Below, one piece after another: positions 37,952 to 47,007 of a stretch of 64,000 nt of DNA. The notes beneath the pieces are model-generated. The model was not told the origin of the DNA. It ran no database searches and saw only the letters and a program-made list of their open reading frames with translations. The stretch lies in NCBI RefSeq assembly GCF_018736105.1, contig NZ_CP076135.1, forward strand, positions 5,144,001 to 5,208,000, given 5' to 3'. A program made the position numbers and the translations under genes. The first letter of the stretch is position 1. Every line of letters starts with the position of its first letter. Origin of the DNA: Bradyrhizobium sediminis (GTDB taxonomy: Bacteria; Pseudomonadota; Alphaproteobacteria; Rhizobiales; Xanthobacteraceae).

Positions 37952-38497
37952 CTAGCGCTGTCCGTTGGACCTGAAGTTCGGACCGTTTCCGCCGTTTGAC
38001 TTCATGATCGGGCCGCTGGTGCCGCCGGAATGAGGAACCGGCTGTCCGGCGCCGCCCGAACGGAGGATCGGTCCGTTCGTTCCGGCATCCGATCGCTGGA
38101 AGATGCCGCCGCCGATCGGCGGGCGCGTGTCGTTCACTCTCGGTGGCGCTTTCGGCTCGTCCCTGGTGCCGCCGGTCGGAGGCATGCCTGGATTGCCACC
38201 CTTCGGATGGATCGGGTCGGGCGGCGTCTCAACGTTGCTGCTTCCCTCCGCAGGAACACACGACACCACTTGAGCGTCGCATCGACGGTAGCAAGCATCC
38301 TTGCGGGCCGGAGTATCGAATACCCTGCCGCAGCGGGCGATGCAGGCAGCATGCTTTTTCCAGCACCCCTTTGCGCTGCCCATCGCCGCTTCGGAGGGCG
38401 CCGATGCTGCAACAAGCAGCATCGACGCCAAGCCCGCTACCGCGAGCGCTGAAACGGCGGCGCCGCGCGGCGACGTGATCCAGATGCGCTCACTCAT
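37952..38497 (-). CDS. secreted protein with six symmetric cysteines and a Gly/Pro/Asn-rich tail
   Basis: 181 residues. A signal peptide covers residues 1-38. The mature head has six cysteines at 45, 52, 56, 69, 73 and 80, spaced 6-3-12-3-6, i.e. a twin CX3C pattern with mirror symmetry. From residue 85 onward it is rich in Gly, Pro, Asn and Ser with SGPI-like repeats. Not recognised as a family. The cysteine layout would suit two helices joined by disulfides in the periplasm (inference). Confidence 0.6.
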   Translation of the reverse strand: MSERIWITSPRGAAVSALAVAGLASMLLVAASAPSEAAMGSAKGCWKKHAACIARCGRVFDTPARKDACYRRCDAQVVSCVPAEGSSNVETPPDPIHPKGGNPGMPPTGGTRDEPKAPPRVNDTRPPIGGGIFQRSDAGTNGPILRSGGAGQPVPHSGGTSGPIMKSNGGNGPNFRSNGQR

Positions 38498-38634
38498 GAA
38501 TTTCTCCTGCTGTAGCCTCTGCCGGGCGGGTCATTTCCTTGATGACCGCGGTCCGGATCGGCTAGTCTTGCGTTGCGTCGGAATGCACCGGCGCTTCCAT
38601 GTCCGATGGGTAAGATCGGGAGCCTGTTCCCTCA

Positions 38635-39654
38635 ATGATCGGAACGCCGCCTTCGTTTGCAGCTACACCGGAAAGCGGCGGCGGCTATGACGTGCTGGCC
38701 GAAATGCTGCGTTCGGTGCGGCTGAGTGGATCGGTTTTCCTCAATGCCCGTTTTTCGACGCCGTTCGCCGTCGTCAGCCCAAGGCGATACGACGCCGGCA
38801 CGCCGATGGCGCATCTGCGCCATGTCAGCGTGTTTCATCTGATCGCGGCCGGCGGTTGCACCATCGAGATCGTGACCGGCGAGCAAAGGACCGTGGCGGC
38901 CGGCGACATCCTGCTGTTGCCGTTCGCGGACTCGCACAAGTTCTGGAACGGCGAATTGCCGGAGATGGCCTTCGGCCCGGACCTCATGCGCCCTGGCCCC
39001 GTCAAGGGGTTGTGGACCGTCAATCACGGCGGCGGCGGGGAAGCAACGCGCATGGTGTGCGGATTCCTCGAATCCTCGGAGTTCCTGTTCACGCCGGTGT
39101 TTCGTTCGCTGCCGCCATTGTGGGTCGATCGCACCGGTGACGACAAAGTCAGCGCACTCCTGACGTCCACGGTGAGGGAAATATTAGGGCTCGCGGACGC
39201 CGCCGCGCCCGGGACCGAACTGATGCTCGGCCGGCTGATGGAGTTGTTGTTCGTCGAGGTATTGCGCCGCTACGCCGCTCGCCTGCCGGCGAGTGCGACC
39301 GGCTGGTTCGCGGCATTGAACGATCCGATCGTCGGCCGCGCGCTGCAATGCGTGCACGGCGAACCCGCCCGCCGCTGGACGGTGGACGAATTGGCCCGCG
39401 AGGCCGGCGCCTCTCGCACCGTGCTCGCCGAGCGATTCAACGCGGTAATGGGTCAGGCGCCGATCGAATATGTCACCGGCTGGCGGATGCAGCTGGCTGC
39501 CGAACGAATTCGGAGCGGAAGCGACAGCCTCGCCGCTATCGCGACGGATGTCGGCTACGAATCCGAAGCTGCGTTCAACCGCGCCTTCAAGCGAGTCACC
39601 GGCGTCACGCCGGGCCGCTGGCGCGATGGTGTAACGGCGGGCCCGTCACGATAG
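38635..39654 (+). CDS. AraC family transcriptional regulator with cupin sensor
   Basis: 339 residues. A cupin_6-like sensor (15-190: MAHLRHVSVFHLIAAGG, VAAGDILLLPFADSHKFW) and an AraC DNA-binding domain (245-335: WTVDELAREAGASRTVLAERF, VGYESEAAFNRAFKRVTGVTPG). It is divergent from the small secreted proteins and may control them. Its 3' end overlaps the convergent sigma-factor gene by nine bases. Confidence 0.88.
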   Translation: MIGTPPSFAATPESGGGYDVLAEMLRSVRLSGSVFLNARFSTPFAVVSPRRYDAGTPMAHLRHVSVFHLIAAGGCTIEIVTGEQRTVAAGDILLLPFADSHKFWNGELPEMAFGPDLMRPGPVKGLWTVNHGGGGEATRMVCGFLESSEFLFTPVFRSLPPLWVDRTGDDKVSALLTSTVREILGLADAAAPGTELMLGRLMELLFVEVLRRYAARLPASATGWFAALNDPIVGRALQCVHGEPARRWTVDELAREAGASRTVLAERFNAVMGQAPIEYVTGWRMQLAAERIRSGSDSLAAIATDVGYESEAAFNRAFKRVTGVTPGRWRDGVTAGPSR

Positions 39655-40932
39655 CCGTGGGATTCGACAGGCCGCCTCCGCGGCGCGCCGCTTCAGCAAT
39701 TCCTGCTCACGCCTGTTGCCCGCGAGCTGCGCCGCCGCTTCGAGCGCGACGCGCGCTTCCTCGTATCGGCCGAGCTTGTGCAAGAGGTCGCCGCGAACGC
39801 TGCCCAGCAGGTGGTAATTCCTGAGCACCGGCTCATGCGCGAGGCCATCGACGATCGCGAGCCCCGCCCCGGGGCCCTCGGCCATGCCGACGGCCACCGC
39901 GCGGTTGAGTTCGACGATCGGCGAGCGCGCGAGCGCCGACAGCTCCGCATACAGCACCGAAATACGCCGCCAGTCGGTGGCATCGGCGGTCGCCGCTTCG
40001 GCGTGGCAGGCGATGATTGCGGCCTGCAAGACGTAGAAGCCGCCGCCGCCGAGTTCGCGCGCCCGCGCCAGCGCCTGCAATCCGCGCCGGATCTGCAGCC
40101 GGTCCCACAGCGAGCGGTTCTGCTCGAGCAGCAGGATCGGCTCACCCTTGGCGTCGGTGCGCGCCGCCATCCGCGAGGCGTTCAGTTCCATCAGCGCCAG
40201 CATGCCGTGCGCCTCAGGCTCCTGCGGCGCGATCGAGGTGAGCACGCGGGCCATCCGCAACGCCTCCTGGCAGAGCTGGGGACGCAGCCAATCGTTGCCG
40301 CGCGCGGCGGTATAGCCTTCGTTGAAGATGAGATAGACCACCTCCAGCACCGAGGCGAGCCGCTCTGACAGTTCCTCGCCGCGCGGGGTCTCGTAGGCCA
40401 AGCCCGATTCCGACAGCGTCCGCTTGGCGCGCACGATGCGCTGGGCGATGGTCGGCTCCGGCAGCAGGAAAGCGCGCGCGATCTCGCCGGTGGTCAGGCC
40501 GCAGATCATCCGCAGCGCCAGCGCGGCGCGGGCCTCGCGCGACAGGCGCGGATGACAGGCGGTGAAGATCAGCCGCAGCATTTCGTCACCGATGTCGTCG
40601 TCGAGTGCGGCGTCGAAATCGGGCATCGCCTGCTGCTCCTGCTCGAAGTCGAGCGCGACCATGCCGTGCTTGCGCGCCAGCATCCGGCCGCGGCGCAGAT
40701 GATCCAGCGCCCGGCGTTTCGCAGTGGCCATCAGCCAGGCGCCGGGGCTTTCCGGAACGCCCGTAGCGGGCCAATGTTCGAGCGCCGCCAGCAGCGCTTC
40801 CTGCGTCAGGTCTTCGGCCAGCGGCACGTCGCGCAGCATCCGCGCCAGGCTGGTGATCAGCCGCGGCTGCTCGATCCGCCAGACCGCGAGGATCGTGCGA
40901 TGCGTCGTGTCGTCGATGCCGGCGGCCGTCAT
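39646..40932 (-). CDS. ECF RNA polymerase sigma factor, ECF42 type
   Basis: 428 residues. Sigma region 2 (20-95: AEDLTQEALLAALEHWP, GAWLMATAKRRALDHLRR) and region 4 (130-190: ALALRMICGLTTGEIARAF) are followed by a large DUF6596/TPR-like carboxy extension (205-420) with NEGYTAARG and LNRAVAVGMAEGPGAGLA. This is the ECF42 architecture, which has no anti-sigma factor and pairs with a DGPF protein, here the next gene upstream. The extension is thought to control activity. Confidence 0.9.
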   Translation of the reverse strand: MTAAGIDDTTHRTILAVWRIEQPRLITSLARMLRDVPLAEDLTQEALLAALEHWPATGVPESPGAWLMATAKRRALDHLRRGRMLARKHGMVALDFEQEQQAMPDFDAALDDDIGDEMLRLIFTACHPRLSREARAALALRMICGLTTGEIARAFLLPEPTIAQRIVRAKRTLSESGLAYETPRGEELSERLASVLEVVYLIFNEGYTAARGNDWLRPQLCQEALRMARVLTSIAPQEPEAHGMLALMELNASRMAARTDAKGEPILLLEQNRSLWDRLQIRRGLQALARARELGGGGFYVLQAAIIACHAEAATADATDWRRISVLYAELSALARSPIVELNRAVAVGMAEGPGAGLAIVDGLAHEPVLRNYHLLGSVRGDLLHKLGRYEEARVALEAAAQLAGNRREQELLKRRAAEAACRIPRLS

Positions 40933-40963
40933 GGCCGCCGGCTGGATTTGTCGGCCCGTCGCA

Positions 40964-41359
40964 TCACGCGTGGGCGGCTACGTCGACCTGGGCCTGACAC
41001 CCTGTCTCGTCCGGTCCGGCCATCGCGCGGACCTCGCAGGTCCCTTCCCAGCCCGGCATGTGCTGCTTGTGCAGCTGCATGAACTCCACCGCCGAGGCCA
41101 GCGCCTCCTCCTTGTTGCGGAATTCGAAGATGGCGTAGCCGCCGATCACTTCCTTGGCCTCGACGAAAGGTCCGTCGACCACGCTGAGCTCGCCGTCCCT
41201 GATCCGCACCTGCGCGCCTGACGCGAGCGGCATCAGCCCGCCCATGTCGATCATGCGGCCGGCCTTGATCTCGCGATCGGCAAGCTTGCCCATCGCCTCC
41301 ATCAGTTCCGGCGTCGGCATTCCAGTGTGGGCGGAGGTAACGATAGACATGAAGCGCAT
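40964..41359 (-). CDS. YCII-related DGPF family protein
   Basis: 131 residues, matching the DGPF partner of ECF42 sigma factors: a GGLMPLASGAQVRIRDG segment, VVDGPFVEAKEVIGGYAIFEFRN (contains the DGPF motif) and ALASAVEFMQLH. It precedes the sigma gene by 31 bases on the same strand, as in other genomes. Function unknown. Start at 41359. Confidence 0.85.
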   Translation of the reverse strand: MRFMSIVTSAHTGMPTPELMEAMGKLADREIKAGRMIDMGGLMPLASGAQVRIRDGELSVVDGPFVEAKEVIGGYAIFEFRNKEEALASAVEFMQLHKQHMPGWEGTCEVRAMAGPDETGCQAQVDVAAHA

Positions 41360-41415
41360 GCAAAAACTCCCTCTGAGGCGAGCCGCGGGCCCCAAGCCCG
41401 CAAAACTGTCTCGCT

Positions 41416-41595
41416 ATGGAGTGGACGATCCAGCCCGGGCCAGATCGACATGGCTTGCGGAAAAATTTGACGGTAACAGGGCCCGGCCTGGCCGGTGCCG
41501 CGGTATTCCGTTCCGACGACCGGATGCTCGATCTGTGCTTCTTCAGCCAGACGCGCGACACCTGGCGCGAATCGAAGAAGACCCACGGCAAGTAG
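41416..41595 (+). other. possible 59-residue reading frame or gene remnant
   Basis: ATG at 41416, TAG at 41593-41595. The second half (LTVTGPGLAGAAVF, DDRMLDLCFFSQTRDTW) has protein-like composition and ends KKTHGK, but I recognise no family and see no ribosome site. It may be the carboxy end of a lost gene in the 353-base gap (41360-41712) between the DGPF and chemoreceptor genes. The rest of that gap shows nothing. Confidence 0.25.
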
Positions 41596-41712
41596 GGCGG
41601 CCGCGACGCGCCAGCTATCGCTCTCAATTTGAGCCTTGCCAACGAGAGTCTTGCAGCAAAGGCCGATCGATCCGTTCCGCCACGGAATGTCCCGTCACTT
41701 CCATCGCCTTTT

Positions 41713-43062
41713 CTACGCTGCCCTCACCGTCCCGAGGAACTTGTCCACTTCCGCGCGAAGCTGTTCGGATTGTTGGGAAAGTTCCGATGCAGCCGACAGG
41801 ACCTGGGAGGCAGCAGCACCGGTTTCTCCCGACGACTGGGTGATTCTGGAGATGTTGACGGAAACCTCGCCGGTGCTCCTTGCGGCAAGTTGAACGCTGC
41901 GGGAAATCTCGTTGGTCGCAGACCCCTGCTGCTCGACGGCAGCAGCAATCGCAGTCGAAATGTCGTTCATGGTCTTGATGACGCCCGTAATCGTTCCGAT
42001 GGCTTCCACCGATTCCGTCGTCGCACTCTGTATGTCCCCCACCTGTCCCGCGATTTCCGCGGTTGCCTTTGCGGTTTGCTCGGCGAGCGACTTCACTTCC
42101 GCGGCCACCACGGCAAAGCCGCGCCCGGCTTCACCGGCGCGCGCCGCTTCGATCGTTGCATTGAGCGCCAGCAGGTTTGTCTGTCCTGCAATGTTGTTGA
42201 TCAGGTCGATCACCGTGCCAATTCTCTGAGCGCCTTCCGAGAGGCGACGCATTTTCCCGGCGGTCTGATCCGCATCGCGCGCTGCTTCGCCCGAGGTGCG
42301 CGCGGATTCATTGACCTGCCGGGATATCTCCCGAATTGACCCGGTCAATTGCTCTGTTGCAGCGGCAACCGACTGAACGTTGGACGAGGCATCTTTTGAC
42401 GCCGCGTCTACCGCCACGGACTGCGTGGCGGCCTCATTCGCCGAAGAGGTCAAGGTCTGCGCCGCCGTCTGCAATTCGGTGGCCGCCGATGCCACGATGT
42501 TGACGACGCCGCCGATCGTCTTTTCGAAGTCGGAGGCCAGACGCTCCAGGATCGAACGCCGGTCGCGGCGGCCCGCCTCGATGTAGACAGCAATCGCAAA
42601 ATCCATGTCCAGCATGGCTGCCTTGATAACAGCCGTCTGCAGGTTCGCTTTCTTCCTGGCCCCGCTGCGATCGAACCTCTGGACGGGCATGCGGTCCGCG
42701 ATCGCGTTGACCAGCCCAGACACCAGCGCGTTGTAGCCGCCGATATACCAGCGCGGCTCGAGGCCGAGCCTGTTGTGGACTTCGCCTATCTTGGTGACCG
42801 AGGATTCATACTCTTCGTCAAAGCGGCCATCCATGATGATCGCCCAATGCTGCATCTGCATTTTCTTGGCGTGCATCATATGGTCGCGGTTCCTGAAGAA
42901 TTTGGCGGTCTCGGCGAACTTGCCGATGTGATCGTAAAACGCATCCAGGATCAGAGGCATCTCGGAAAGGATGAAGGGCTTTGCCTCGCGCAGGATTGCG
43001 ACGGTGCCCTGATCGATCATGTTGAACCGGAGCCGTTCCTGGATCGTGCTTTCATCGCTCAT
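41713..43062 (-). CDS. globin-coupled methyl-accepting chemotaxis protein
   Basis: 449 residues. Residues 1-160 are a protoglobin sensor domain: the proximal heme histidine is H96 in [19 protein letters not shown]. The methyl-accepting signalling domain (170-445) includes the hairpin tip [23 protein letters not shown]. No membrane helices, so it is a soluble aerotaxis- or gas-sensing receptor of HemAT type. A CtrA-like box lies upstream. No cheA or cheW is nearby. Confidence 0.92.
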   Translation of the reverse strand: MSDESTIQERLRFNMIDQGTVAILREAKPFILSEMPLILDAFYDHIGKFAETAKFFRNRDHMMHAKKMQMQHWAIIMDGRFDEEYESSVTKIGEVHNRLGLEPRWYIGGYNALVSGLVNAIADRMPVQRFDRSGARKKANLQTAVIKAAMLDMDFAIAVYIEAGRRDRRSILERLASDFEKTIGGVVNIVASAATELQTAAQTLTSSANEAATQSVAVDAASKDASSNVQSVAAATEQLTGSIREISRQVNESARTSGEAARDADQTAGKMRRLSEGAQRIGTVIDLINNIAGQTNLLALNATIEAARAGEAGRGFAVVAAEVKSLAEQTAKATAEIAGQVGDIQSATTESVEAIGTITGVIKTMNDISTAIAAAVEQQGSATNEISRSVQLAARSTGEVSVNISRITQSSGETGAAASQVLSAASELSQQSEQLRAEVDKFLGTVRAA

Positions 43063-43132
43063 GTTCTGGCTCCCCCAAAAGGCCGAGAAAAACGGCTGTC
43101 ATAAATTGTGCGCAGAACTAGTTTCACGCGCG

Positions 43133-43147
43133 TTAACAAAGAATTAA
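43133..43147. promoter_or_regulatory. CtrA-type binding box
   Basis: TTAA-CAAAGAA-TTAA fits TTAA-N7-TTAA, the CtrA consensus, and is followed by CC as in many real sites. It lies 71-85 bases upstream of the chemoreceptor start. CtrA controls motility and chemotaxis genes in alphaproteobacteria (established); its action here is inference. Confidence 0.5.
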
Positions 43148-43380
43148 CCGAGGAATTCGGCATTTGATGAAAATCTGGGCGCCGTTCCGGGCAACTACGG
43201 GCCGGAAGCAGAAAAAATTTTAGTGCTCCCGGCAGATATCGGGCCGCAGTTGGCAATTTTTGCGATAGGGGGCTTCCGAGGCAGATCAGCCGCGAGAAAT
43301 CAGGCTATGTCGGGGACCACGGTTGCCAGATTTATTTTCTGCTGTCCGGTGACGAAGCTTTAACTTATGTTGAAGTCGGT

Positions 43381-43399
43381 GTTGCGAATCAATCGCAAC
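43381..43399. promoter_or_regulatory. inverted repeat upstream of the PAS-PAS-XRE regulator
   Basis: GTTGCGA-ATCAA-TCGCAAC has exact 7-base arms, centred 62 bases before the regulator start. XRE-type regulators often bind such sites in their own promoters, so it is a candidate autoregulatory operator. Confidence 0.5.
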
Positions 43400-43451
43400 T
43401 AAACCGAGAACCTTTGGGAACGCTCAGCCGGAGGCTGAATCCGGATACGCA

Positions 43452-44474
43452 ATGCTCATATTGTTCGACGGCAACCTAGGCGCGCGGGAAACTCTTCGTT
43501 TCATCGAAGAAAAGCTTGGAGCGGGCACCTGGAGCTGGGACCTGGCGAGCGGCGATATGCAGTGGTCTCACGGCTTCTTTTCGCTGCTCGGCATCGAACC
43601 GGATTCGATCAAGCCTTCATCCTCGGTTCTTTCGCAAATGGTCCATCCGGATGACCGCCCTCCCTCCGAGGCCGTCAGCCGGACCCTCAACGAAGGCCTG
43701 CCGGCCGAGTGGGAGTTCCGTATCATTCGCCCGAACGGGCGCATTCGCTGGATAGCGACACGTTCCGAATTGCTGCTCGATTCCGATGGCCATCCCGTTC
43801 GGTCGATCGGCGTCTCTTTCGACGTGACCAAGCGGCACGAATTGCTTCAGTCGCTGGATATCGCAAGCGGCCGCTATGATGCACTGATCCGGGCCGCCCA
43901 GGGGATCGTATGGTTCGGAGACAAGAGCGGCAACATTACGAAGGTATTGAGACCCGATGACACGATTGCGGAACGGCCCATGGGCCGCCAATCCGAGCAT
44001 TGGACGGACTTTGTTCATCCGGATGAGAACACCTTGGTCGAGGGGCTGTGGCGTCAGGCGGCCCTCTCGCGAAATCCGTACCGATTCGAGCATCGGATTC
44101 GTCAGCGCGACAACTCATATCGATGGGCGCGCACGACTATCGTTCAGGTATTCAGCCGCCGCGGGGAGCCGCTGGAATTGATCGGCCTGTCTACCGACAT
44201 TGAAATCGAGAAGCGGTATTCCCCGAACTCGGCGAGACCGAAGCAATTGACCGGCGCTCAAATACGAGCCGCACGAGGGATGCTTGCATTATCCGTGAAG
44301 GACCTCGCCGAGAAAACTGCCATTTCTCCAACGACGATTCGTCGCTACGAGCAAGGCGATGGACCAATAAATTCAGCCGAGGCGGCTTTGGAGGTCATCG
44401 AACGCACTTTGGCCCAGGCAGGCATAGAGTTCATATTCCCCGAACTTGGAAAGCCAGGCATTCGACCGCGCTAA
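43452..44474 (+). CDS. PAS-PAS-XRE regulator
   Basis: 340 residues. PAS/PAC domain 1 (22-130), PAS/PAC domain 2 (140-252) of the PAS-3 fold, then an XRE helix-turn-helix (266-305: LTGAQIRAARGMLALSVKDL, SPTTIRRYEQG) and a tail with EVIERTLAQAGIEF as in short XRE proteins of alphaproteobacteria. PAS-3 tandem units normally belong to kinases or cyclases; here they end in a DNA-binding module. No cofactor is predictable. Its stop directly abuts that of the AprI-like gene. Confidence 0.8.
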   Translation: MLILFDGNLGARETLRFIEEKLGAGTWSWDLASGDMQWSHGFFSLLGIEPDSIKPSSSVLSQMVHPDDRPPSEAVSRTLNEGLPAEWEFRIIRPNGRIRWIATRSELLLDSDGHPVRSIGVSFDVTKRHELLQSLDIASGRYDALIRAAQGIVWFGDKSGNITKVLRPDDTIAERPMGRQSEHWTDFVHPDENTLVEGLWRQAALSRNPYRFEHRIRQRDNSYRWARTTIVQVFSRRGEPLELIGLSTDIEIEKRYSPNSARPKQLTGAQIRAARGMLALSVKDLAEKTAISPTTIRRYEQGDGPINSAEAALEVIERTLAQAGIEFIFPELGKPGIRPR

Positions 44475-45185
44475 TTACTGCCGCAGCATGATAAGGGGGT
44501 CGGCGCTGTCGGGCACCCGCCGCCATTGCGCATTGTCGTCGGCCTCGAACTGCCAGGTGTCGCCCTTGGCCGACATCAATATCATCTGGCCGCGATCGAG
44601 CCGCCATTGCGTGGGCGCGAAGGCCGCGATCGCGGGATCGCATTTCGGCTTGAGAAATACCTGGAAATTGTCAGGGCTCGCCTCGGTGTTGGTCAGCGTC
44701 AGGCCGCAGATCGCCACACCGTTGCCGCGGACCATCGACCAGTCGCCGATCATCTGGTCCATCGATTTGGCCAGCGAGCGCGCGGCGGCGAGATTTTGCA
44801 GGATGTAGATGCCCTCACCCTGCCGCAGCCCCTCGAAAATCCCGCTCTCGACTTCGGTGAAATCGATCACCGGCTGTCCGGCGGCGTCCTGCAGCCGCAC
44901 GATATCCAGTCCCCTGACGTTCCAGGCGGTGATGTCCCTGGTGAAGGGCAGCGCCGCCGCGCAGCCGGACTCCAGCTCGAGCTTCAAGCCTTGCGGCGTG
45001 GCATCGCCCTTCAGCGTGACAACGCAGGTCTTGCTGCGTTCGGTGGTCGAGAGCTCCCACTGGCCGACCATTTCCTTTTTCAGGGCGGCGGAATCCTGCG
45101 ACCACGCGGGCGACGCCAAAGAAACCGGCAACACAAGCAACGCCACAAGCGCCGGCAACCCGATGCCAGGGCGACCTGCGGACAT
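44475..45185 (-). CDS. AprI/Inh family metalloprotease-inhibitor-like secreted protein
   Basis: 236 residues with a signal peptide (10-30, SPAWSQ). Two AprI/Inh-like halves can be seen: MVGQWELSTTERSKTCVVTL and MIGDWSMVRGNGVAICGLTL, each with a cysteine in the same place and a late C (SGC, KPKC). Inh proteins block secreted serralysin-type metalloproteases in the periplasm. It is the last gene of a five-gene operon and starts at the A of the preceding TGA. Confidence 0.78.
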   Translation of the reverse strand: MSAGRPGIGLPALVALLVLPVSLASPAWSQDSAALKKEMVGQWELSTTERSKTCVVTLKGDATPQGLKLELESGCAAALPFTRDITAWNVRGLDIVRLQDAAGQPVIDFTEVESGIFEGLRQGEGIYILQNLAAARSLAKSMDQMIGDWSMVRGNGVAICGLTLTNTEASPDNFQVFLKPKCDPAIAAFAPTQWRLDRGQMILMSAKGDTWQFEADDNAQWRRVPDSADPLIMLRQ

Positions 45186-46171
45186 CAGCGGCCCTTCACC
45201 GGCGTTTCCGCGACCGGCGTCAGCGGCGGCTTGCCGGCGAACCATGCCTTCAGATTATCGACAACCAGTTGATCCATCGCGTTTCGCGTTACCACCGAAG
45301 CCGAGCCGATATGTGGCAACAACACGACATTTTGCATGGCGCGAAGTTCGTCCGGCACCGCCGGTTCCTTGGCGAACACATCCAGCCCCGCGGCCAGGAT
45401 GGTCCCCGACTTCAACGCCGCTATCAAAGCCTGCTCGTCGACGACGGAGCCCCGCGCCACGTTGATGACGACGCCGCGCGGCCCCAGCGCCTTCAGCACG
45501 TCGGCATTGATCAGGTTGGCGGTCGCAGCCCCCCCGGGTACGATCACGACAAGCGTATCCACCGCCTTCGCCATCTCGATCAGGTCGGGATAGTGCTTGT
45601 ACGACACGCCCTCGGCCGGCTTGCGCGAATGATAGACGACGGGAACGCGCGAGGCGTCGAGACGGCGTCCGATCGCCTGGCCGATCCGGCCCATGCCGAC
45701 GATACCGACCTTGCGGTCGCGCAGCGAGCCCACGCTCAAGGGATAGTTCTGGGTGGTCCAGAGGCCGGAGCGAAGATAACGGTCGGCCTTGACGAACTCA
45801 CGTAGCGTCGCGATCAGAAGTCCCATCGCGACGTCGGCGACCTCCTCGGTCAGCACATCAGGCGTGTTGGTGACGACGATGTTGTGTTCGCGGGCGTAAG
45901 CCGAATCGACGTGATCGTAGCCGACGCCGAAGGAAGCTACGATCTCGAGCTTGGGAAACAGCGCCAGCGCGCTTCGGTCGGCGTGCACGGTGTGGTAGGT
46001 CACGGCGATGCCGCGGATTTTCTCCGCCGTGCCCGCCAGCCGCTCGAGGTCGTGCTTGGTCTCGGCCGAATGGAGGACAAACTGATCGGAAAAGCCGTTC
46101 TGGATGATGGGCCTGCCCGGCCCATAGACCAGCAGATCGATCTTCTCCGACGAAATATTACCCGCAGCCAT
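45185..46171 (-). CDS. D-2-hydroxyacid dehydrogenase (glyoxylate/hydroxypyruvate reductase-like)
   Basis: 328 residues. NAD(P) site GIVGMGRIGQAIGRR, then VVYHSRKP, where the Arg/Lys after the second strand suggests NADPH. Catalytic segments are VINVARGSVVDE (Arg) and LLPHIGSAS (His). It reduces 2-oxo acids such as glyoxylate or hydroxypyruvate in the cytoplasm. ATG at 46171 overlaps the permease stop by one base. A TTG one codon upstream is less likely. Confidence 0.9.
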   Translation of the reverse strand: MAAGNISSEKIDLLVYGPGRPIIQNGFSDQFVLHSAETKHDLERLAGTAEKIRGIAVTYHTVHADRSALALFPKLEIVASFGVGYDHVDSAYAREHNIVVTNTPDVLTEEVADVAMGLLIATLREFVKADRYLRSGLWTTQNYPLSVGSLRDRKVGIVGMGRIGQAIGRRLDASRVPVVYHSRKPAEGVSYKHYPDLIEMAKAVDTLVVIVPGGAATANLINADVLKALGPRGVVINVARGSVVDEQALIAALKSGTILAAGLDVFAKEPAVPDELRAMQNVVLLPHIGSASVVTRNAMDQLVVDNLKAWFAGKPPLTPVAETPVKGR

Positions 46172-47007
46172 CAATTTTCCTTTCCAAGCGCACTCTCGTG
46201 CCAGCGCCGCAGCACCAGATGCGAGGTTAGCGCCAGCAGCCCATAAATGACAATTCCGGCGGCAGAGAGCAACAGAAGTGCGGCAAACATCCGGGGAATG
46301 TTGAGACGATAGCCGGATTCAGCTATCCGGTAGGCGAGGCCGGAGCCGGCGCCGGCGGAGCCCGCCGCGATTTCGGCGACCACCGCGCCGATCAGCGACA
46401 GCCCGCCCGCGATCCGCAATCCGCCGAGGATGAACGGCAATGCAGCCGGCAATTTGAGATAGCGCAGCGTCTGCAACCGCGACGCGCCGTAGAGTTGAAA
46501 CAGGCCGGCCAGATTGCGATCCACCGAGTTCAGCCCGAGCGTGGTGTTGGACAGCACCGGAAAGAATCCGACGATCCAGGCGCAGGCGACCACCGCGGTC
46601 TGCTGCGGCAGATAGATCAAAAGCAGCGGCGCGATCGCGATCACCGGCGTCACCTGCAGGATCACCGCATAGGGAAACAGCGAATATTCCAGCCACTTCG
46701 ACTGATTGAACAGCAGCGCCAGCGCGATGCCGCCGACGGCTGCGGCAATGAAGCCTTCGAGCGTGGTCAGAAGCGTGGTCAGAAGCGATTGCGACAGCAC
46801 CGCCCAGTCCTTGACCAGGGTCTCGAACACCGCCGTCGGCGCCGGCAGCACATAGGGTGGAATACCGTTGAGCCACACCACGAACTCCCAGATCGCGATG
46901 CCGGCCGCCAGCACAACCGCGGGAAGCAGGATGCGCGCGAGATAGAGGACGCGGCGCTCCTCCGTGCCCTGCCCCGCGGCCAGCAATGGTGTTTGCGGGG
47001 TGCTCAT
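46171..47007 (-). CDS. ABC transporter permease (nitrate/sulfonate/pyrimidine type)
   Basis: 278 residues, about six membrane helices. The EAA loop (LQLYGASRLQTLRYLKLPAAL-like: GLFQLYGASRLQTLRYLKL) and AEIAAGSAGAGSGLAYRIAE fit the SsuC/TauC/ThiX group. ATG at 47007 shares a base with the ATPase stop. Substrate unknown. Confidence 0.88.
   Translation of the reverse strand: MSTPQTPLLAAGQGTEERRVLYLARILLPAVVLAAGIAIWEFVVWLNGIPPYVLPAPTAVFETLVKDWAVLSQSLLTTLLTTLEGFIAAAVGGIALALLFNQSKWLEYSLFPYAVILQVTPVIAIAPLLLIYLPQQTAVVACAWIVGFFPVLSNTTLGLNSVDRNLAGLFQLYGASRLQTLRYLKLPAALPFILGGLRIAGGLSLIGAVVAEIAAGSAGAGSGLAYRIAESGYRLNIPRMFAALLLLSAAGIVIYGLLALTSHLVLRRWHESALGKEN

Larger units (their letters stand above)
43063..43451. 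other. divergent promoter region of the chemoreceptor and PAS-XRE genes
   Basis: 389 bases without a gene. It contains the CtrA-type box (43133-43147), a 19-base inverted repeat (43381-43399) and an AT-rich middle. Both flanking genes are transcribed away from it. Confidence 0.55.
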
